DNA of 64,000 nt from Piscirickettsiaceae bacterium (GTDB lineage Bacteria; Pseudomonadota; Gammaproteobacteria; Nitrosococcales; Methylophagaceae): positions 34,410 to 98,409 of the forward strand of contig JAIBDZ010000006.1 of the NCBI GenBank assembly GCA_024685975.1, read 5' to 3'. A model generated the notes under the pieces. That model saw nothing but the letters and a program-made list of their open reading frames with translations, did no database searches and was not told where the DNA came from. A program made the position numbers and the translations under genes. Every line of letters begins with the position of its first letter. Position 1 is the stretch's first letter. This document shows positions 59,905 to 64,000 of the stretch, piece by piece.

Positions 59905-61848
59905 ATGGGTTATTGTCTTATGGTACGTATCAATCAATTAGTAATGCTAGGGATGGTTTTAGTATTAATGTGCTTTGGACGGCAGGTTTTCGCCGCTAAT
60001 GAGGCGGTAAATGATGTCCGTATTTTGATTGATGTATCAGGGAGCATGAAAAAAAATGATCCACAAAACCTAAGAATACCCGCACTGGACATGGTAGTTG
60101 AGTTATTACCACCAGAGTCAAAATCTGGCGTGTGGACATTTGCTAAATACGTCAACATGCTCGTTCCTCACAAATCCGTTGATGATCCATGGCGGGAACA
60201 GGCGAAACAGCAAACCGGTAAAATCCATTCTAATGGGTTGTTTACTGATATCGAACAGGTCATGAACAGAGCGACTAAAAATCTGACTCAGCCTGATAAA
60301 TCATCTCGTCGTAGCGTGATTTTATTATCTGATGGTTTAGTGGATATTAACCCTGAGGCACAACCGAATATTGATTCGAAGCAACGTATCTTAAAAGAAG
60401 TCGTTCCTCGTTTAAAACAGGCCGATATCGCGGTTCATACTATTGCCTTGTCTGACGCTTCAGATCAAGCTTTATTACGAGAAATTGCATTAGAAACAGA
60501 TGGTTGGTATGAGCAAGTCGATAATGCACAACAGCTACAGCGCGTCTTTCTGCATTTATTCGAAAAAGCCGCGGAGCGAGATACTGTTCCTATTGAAGAT
60601 AATCAATTTATGATCGATGACAGCGTCACTGAAATGACTTTGTTGGTTTTCCGTCGTGCCGATGCTGTGCCGACGCAATTGGTCATGCCTAACCAAACTA
60701 TCCTGACTCACGAGACTGAGAATGAGGCGGTTCGTTGGCTTCATCATGAAGCGGGTTATGATTTAATTACGATTGCCAATCCTGACGTAGGAGAGTGGTC
60801 AATACAGGCAGCGTTTGACCCTGATAACCGTGTGATGATTTTGACTGATCTTCAACTGCAAACGACAGAGTTACCGAATAATATCGTGATTGGCGAAAAT
60901 GTCGATTTTGATATTAATTTAACCAATAAAGGTGACGTGATTGAGCGTGAACAGTTTTTAGATTTATTAGATGTCACTATCTCACATGAAAATGAAGTCA
61001 GCGATATTGTCACTGAGAATCTCAACGAGACAGTTAGGCAAGGTATTTATCGGACGCAGGTCGGAGATACCTTTGAGTCAGGTAGAAATGATGTGGTTAC
61101 CACCGTTAAAAGTGCGACTTTTGAACGACAACGTCGTCAAAGTATTAATGTGGTTGCGATGCCTTTTAGTATCAATATGGAGCAACTACTCGAGCAAGAA
61201 ACCCGCACCCACCGCCTGACACTTGTGCCAGATAGTAGCTTAGTCAATACCCAAAAAATGACCATTGCAGCTATGTTAATGTCAGAAGATGGCAATGAAT
61301 GGTCTTATGATGTGATGCCGGCTGAAGATAACACATGGCAACTAACATTAACCGAATTAGAGCCGAATAAAACCTATACGGTGAATGTGCAAATCAAAAC
61401 AGAAACATTAACCGGACGTACTTTATTCCTACAACCTGATGCGATGGTATTAACGGATGAACAGCTTGAATTGGTGCCCGTGGATGATATTACAGATCAA
61501 ATATCGCAAGAGTTAGCAACGTTAGGACAAGAACAAGCGACCGATTTGAGTGCTGAAGAATCATTAATTGGCGATGATGATGTATTGAATATGAATGATG
61601 ATGTCATTGCCCCTATTGATGAATTAGATGGCGAGATTGGTGATTTGAATGATTTATTGGCTAATGATGATTTAGGTGAAGAATTGACGCTCATCGATGA
61701 CAAAAATGAATCTGAAGTACAAGTAAGCAATCTATCAAGCCAAACAATGATGATTGGAAATGTGATATTTATATTGATTGCCGTAGCGGGTATTTACCTC
61801 TGGCGGCGACAAACGGCGACAAGCCAAAACCCAGTGGAGCAGTTGTAA
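59905..61848 (+). CDS. VWA domain protein with signal peptide and C-terminal TM (TIGR03503-like)
   Basis: VRILIDVSGSMKKNDPQN MIDAS motif; C-terminal NVIFILIAVAGIYLWRRQ. Confidence 0.82.
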   Translation: MGYCLMVRINQLVMLGMVLVLMCFGRQVFAANEAVNDVRILIDVSGSMKKNDPQNLRIPALDMVVELLPPESKSGVWTFAKYVNMLVPHKSVDDPWREQAKQQTGKIHSNGLFTDIEQVMNRATKNLTQPDKSSRRSVILLSDGLVDINPEAQPNIDSKQRILKEVVPRLKQADIAVHTIALSDASDQALLREIALETDGWYEQVDNAQQLQRVFLHLFEKAAERDTVPIEDNQFMIDDSVTEMTLLVFRRADAVPTQLVMPNQTILTHETENEAVRWLHHEAGYDLITIANPDVGEWSIQAAFDPDNRVMILTDLQLQTTELPNNIVIGENVDFDINLTNKGDVIEREQFLDLLDVTISHENEVSDIVTENLNETVRQGIYRTQVGDTFESGRNDVVTTVKSATFERQRRQSINVVAMPFSINMEQLLEQETRTHRLTLVPDSSLVNTQKMTIAAMLMSEDGNEWSYDVMPAEDNTWQLTLTELEPNKTYTVNVQIKTETLTGRTLFLQPDAMVLTDEQLELVPVDDITDQISQELATLGQEQATDLSAEESLIGDDDVLNMNDDVIAPIDELDGEIGDLNDLLANDDLGEELTLIDDKNESEVQVSNLSSQTMMIGNVIFILIAVAGIYLWRRQTATSQNPVEQL

Positions 61849-64000
61849 ATGAATATGGCCGACCCAAGCATGCAAATGTTAGCCTATGAACTTGCCTTAA
61901 TATTTGGTCTATTAAGTGGCTGGCTTTTGTTTAAGCAGTATAAAAAAAGCAAACAAATCAAAGCTGACGCCAGTGCACAAGTTAAAAAGCTCAAGCGACA
62001 AAAAGACCGACGTATTGAGCAATTGAGTCAAATGCTATCAGAAAAATATTATTTATCTGGTGAAGCTGTGACGCAAAAAGCACAAGAAATACAAACGCTA
62101 GAGCAAAAAATATATAAGTCGCAGCTGACATTATTTCTCGACCAAGATGCCAAATCATTAAAACAATTACCCACACAAATCGAAAGTGCGATAAATAGCT
62201 GTCTAGATCTATTACCGGTTGGAACTCAAGATCCTGCTGATAAAGCAGTGAAACAGCAACAAGAGGATGCTTTAACCCAAACTGTCGAAGCAACGGCTTC
62301 AAAAGTGGATGAACTGATTGAGACGGTTCGACTTTTATCGGTAGCCTCCGTAGCTGCGCCATTGGTTGAAGAAACTGTCGCTGAACCCGAACCCGAACCC
62401 GAACCGGAATTAGATTCAATTCCCAATATGACAGAAGACAATCGTTCAGATGAGACCTTCAGTGACGTGAGTGAGCCTGAGCCAGAAATTGTGGAGGCTA
62501 ATGACGAGCCGCAGGAAGAAGTCTTAGTCTCAGAACAAGATATTGATAATCTATTAGACGAACTTGAAGAAGATGTTGTCGATACCAGCAATGACATCGA
62601 AGTAACCGCTGACGAAACCAATGCGATTGATGATATCGATGCTATTTTGAATCAAGTGGCCGGCGTAGAAGTGGCTGAGTCAACGACAGACAATGATGAA
62701 GTCGATACGGACGAGATTATTGAAGAGAGCGTAGAACAGGTCGCGGATATTGACGATATTGATGCGTTAATAGAACAAACAATGTCTGAAGAGACTACGC
62801 CGATTGACGATATTGATGCATTAGTCGAGAAAGAAAGAGCTGATATGGAAGCGGAAGAAGCTTTCAATAAAGAAGAACAACAGCTAGCGGCTATGATGAC
62901 AGAAGAAGACGATCCTGGAGATACTAGCTCAAAAAAGCCTGAAGCTGAATCAGGGGCGGTAGCCTTTGATTCAGCTACCAACACAAATGACGATAATCAA
63001 GCTGCTAGTCTGATACATGACGATGCTCAGCTGGATGATATGGCAACAGAAACGGCATTGTATGATGAAGTCATGTCTGAGATCGTTTCCGGTACCGAAC
63101 CAGAACTTGAAGCTGAAGCAGAGCCAGAGCTCGAAGCAGAGCCAGAACTTGAAGCAGAGCCAGAACTTGAAGCAGAGCCAGAACTTGAAGCAGAGCCAGA
63201 ACTTGAAGCAGAGCCAGAACTTGAAGCAGAGCCAGAACTTGAAGCAGAGCCAGAACTTGAAGCAGAGCCAGAACTTGAAGCAGAGTCAGAACTTGAAGCT
63301 GAGTCAGAGCTTGAAGCTGAGTCAGAGCTTGAAGCTGAGTCAGAGCTTGAAGCTGAGTCAGAAACTGATGTCGATGCACTAAGAGAACGTGTTAAACAAC
63401 AAATGCTGGCTTTACAGCAGTCACAACAGAGTGACGAATTAGAGACAAATGTCGAGAAAGAACAAGAACAATCGACTGATAGTAAATCTATTTCATTAAG
63501 TGCGTTTGTTAATGCCAATTGGCAGGGTGATACGCCAGATATTTATGGTAAGACTCACTTTGAAATTGAAGATGTTATTCAAGAAGATCTAGGCGTAAAT
63601 TCTGTTAATAATCTTATACCTGAGCCAGAACTAGAAGCTGAACCAGAACTCGAAGCTGAACCAGAACTTGAAGCTGAGCCAGAACTTGAAGCTGAGCCAG
63701 AACTAGAAGCAGAGTCAGAACTAGAAGCAGAGTCAGAACTAGAAGCAGAGTCAGAACTAGAAGCAGAGTCAGAACTAGAAGCAGAGCCAGAACTTGAAGC
63801 TGAGCCTGAACTTGAAGCAGAGCCTGAACTTGAAGCAGAGCCTGAACTTGAAGCAGAGCCTGAACTTGAAGCAGAGCCTGAACTTGAAGCTGAGCCTGAA
63901 CTTAAAGCTGAGCCAGAACTTGAAGCTGAGCCAGAACTTGAAGCTGAGCCAGAACTTGAAGCTGAGCCAGAACTTGAAGCTGAGCCTGAACTTGAAGCAG
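61849..64000 (+). CDS. Acidic membrane-anchored protein with N-terminal TM/coiled coil and extensive EPELEA/ESELEA repeats (runs off window)
   Basis: ATG immediately follows the VWA stop codon (TAAATG); frame read open without stop to 64000; absent from ORF track because no stop in window. Confidence 0.85.
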   Translation, partial: MNMADPSMQMLAYELALIFGLLSGWLLFKQYKKSKQIKADASAQVKKLKRQKDRRIEQLSQMLSEKYYLSGEAVTQKAQEIQTLEQKIYKSQLTLFLDQDAKSLKQLPTQIESAINSCLDLLPVGTQDPADKAVKQQQEDALTQTVEATASKVDELIETVRLLSVASVAAPLVEETVAEPEPEPEPELDSIPNMTEDNRSDETFSDVSEPEPEIVEANDEPQEEVLVSEQDIDNLLDELEEDVVDTSNDIEVTADETNAIDDIDAILNQVAGVEVAESTTDNDEVDTDEIIEESVEQVADIDDIDALIEQTMSEETTPIDDIDALVEKERADMEAEEAFNKEEQQLAAMMTEEDDPGDTSSKKPEAESGAVAFDSATNTNDDNQAASLIHDDAQLDDMATETALYDEVMSEIVSGTEPELEAEAEPELEAEPELEAEPELEAEPELEAEPELEAEPELEAEPELEAEPELEAEPELEAESELEAESELEAESELEAESELEAESETDVDALRERVKQQMLALQQSQQSDELETNVEKEQEQSTDSKSISLSAFVNANWQGDTPDIYGKTHFEIEDVIQEDLGVNSVNNLIPEPELEAEPELEAEPELEAEPELEAEPELEAESELEAESELEAESELEAESELEAEPELEAEPELEAEPELEAEPELEAEPELEAEPELEAEPELKAEPELEAEPELEAEPELEAEPELEAEPELEA
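63097..63363 (+). repeat. Coding tandem array 1, 18-bp unit (EPELEA/ESELEA)
   Basis: About 14 hexad units; 8 consecutive identical copies of GAGCCAGAACTTGAAGCA from 63139 to 63282. Confidence 0.95.
63622..64000 (+). repeat. Coding tandem array 2, 18-bp unit (EPELEA/ESELEA), truncated by window end
   Basis: 21 full 18-bp units from 63622 to 63999, with blocks of synonymous variants. Confidence 0.95.

Noticed and set aside
62226-63518. Long minus-strand ORFs (62226-62621, 62652-62984, 63027-63518, 63071-63379) and the + frame ORF 63017-63382 over the repeat region
   Set aside because: Ser/Gly- or Leu/Gln-rich frame shadows of the EPELEA-encoding gene; the real frame runs open from 61849 to the window end.
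63097-64000. CRISPR-like periodic repeats
   Set aside because: 18-bp units are contiguous without spacers and encode a continuous hexapeptide repeat.
1-64000. Transposons, integrases, phage or canonical defence genes
   Set aside because: No transposase, integrase, restriction-modification, toxin-antitoxin or Cas-like ORF recognised on either strand.

Overview
This window looks like a gammaproteobacterial chromosome segment, possibly Methylophaga-like (inference from gene content and order only). It is mostly housekeeping genes in compact operons. (1) mucD-lepA-lepB-DUF4845-rnc-era-recO-pdxJ-acpS-cysM, then a YdbH/YdbL-like pair, rlmD and an AlkD-like protein. (2) Two small secreted proteins with PEP-CTERM-like tails, each preceded by a c-di-GMP-I (GEMM)-like leader RNA. 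(3) ppsA. (4) A complete assimilatory nitrate cluster: nirBD, phzF-like, nasB-like, nasA, porin, nasT, nrtABC. (5) Two tandem PilU-type ATPases, lpxR-like, tRNA-Leu, queA, trmJ, cysE, iscR, iscA-like, bioA and an EncFtn-like ferritin. (6) A minus-strand block including fumarase and proS. (7) rubredoxin, ppa, serB, grxD, clpS, clpA. (8) cobO and btuB under a cobalamin riboswitch. (9) A VWA membrane protein translationally coupled to a very acidic protein with long EPELEA/ESELEA hexapeptide arrays that runs off the window. The most interesting points are the paired GEMM-like leaders, three NtrC/sigma54-type promoters in the nitrate cluster (one of which moves the nirB start), a DnaA-box cluster in the clpA/cobO convergent intergenic region, an orphan EncFtn ferritin without an encapsulin shell or targeting tail, a PilU paralogue with a second N-terminal domain, an unannotated 34-aa membrane micro-ORF, and the VWA/acidic-repeat locus. 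All calls come from reading the sequence; no searches were run.
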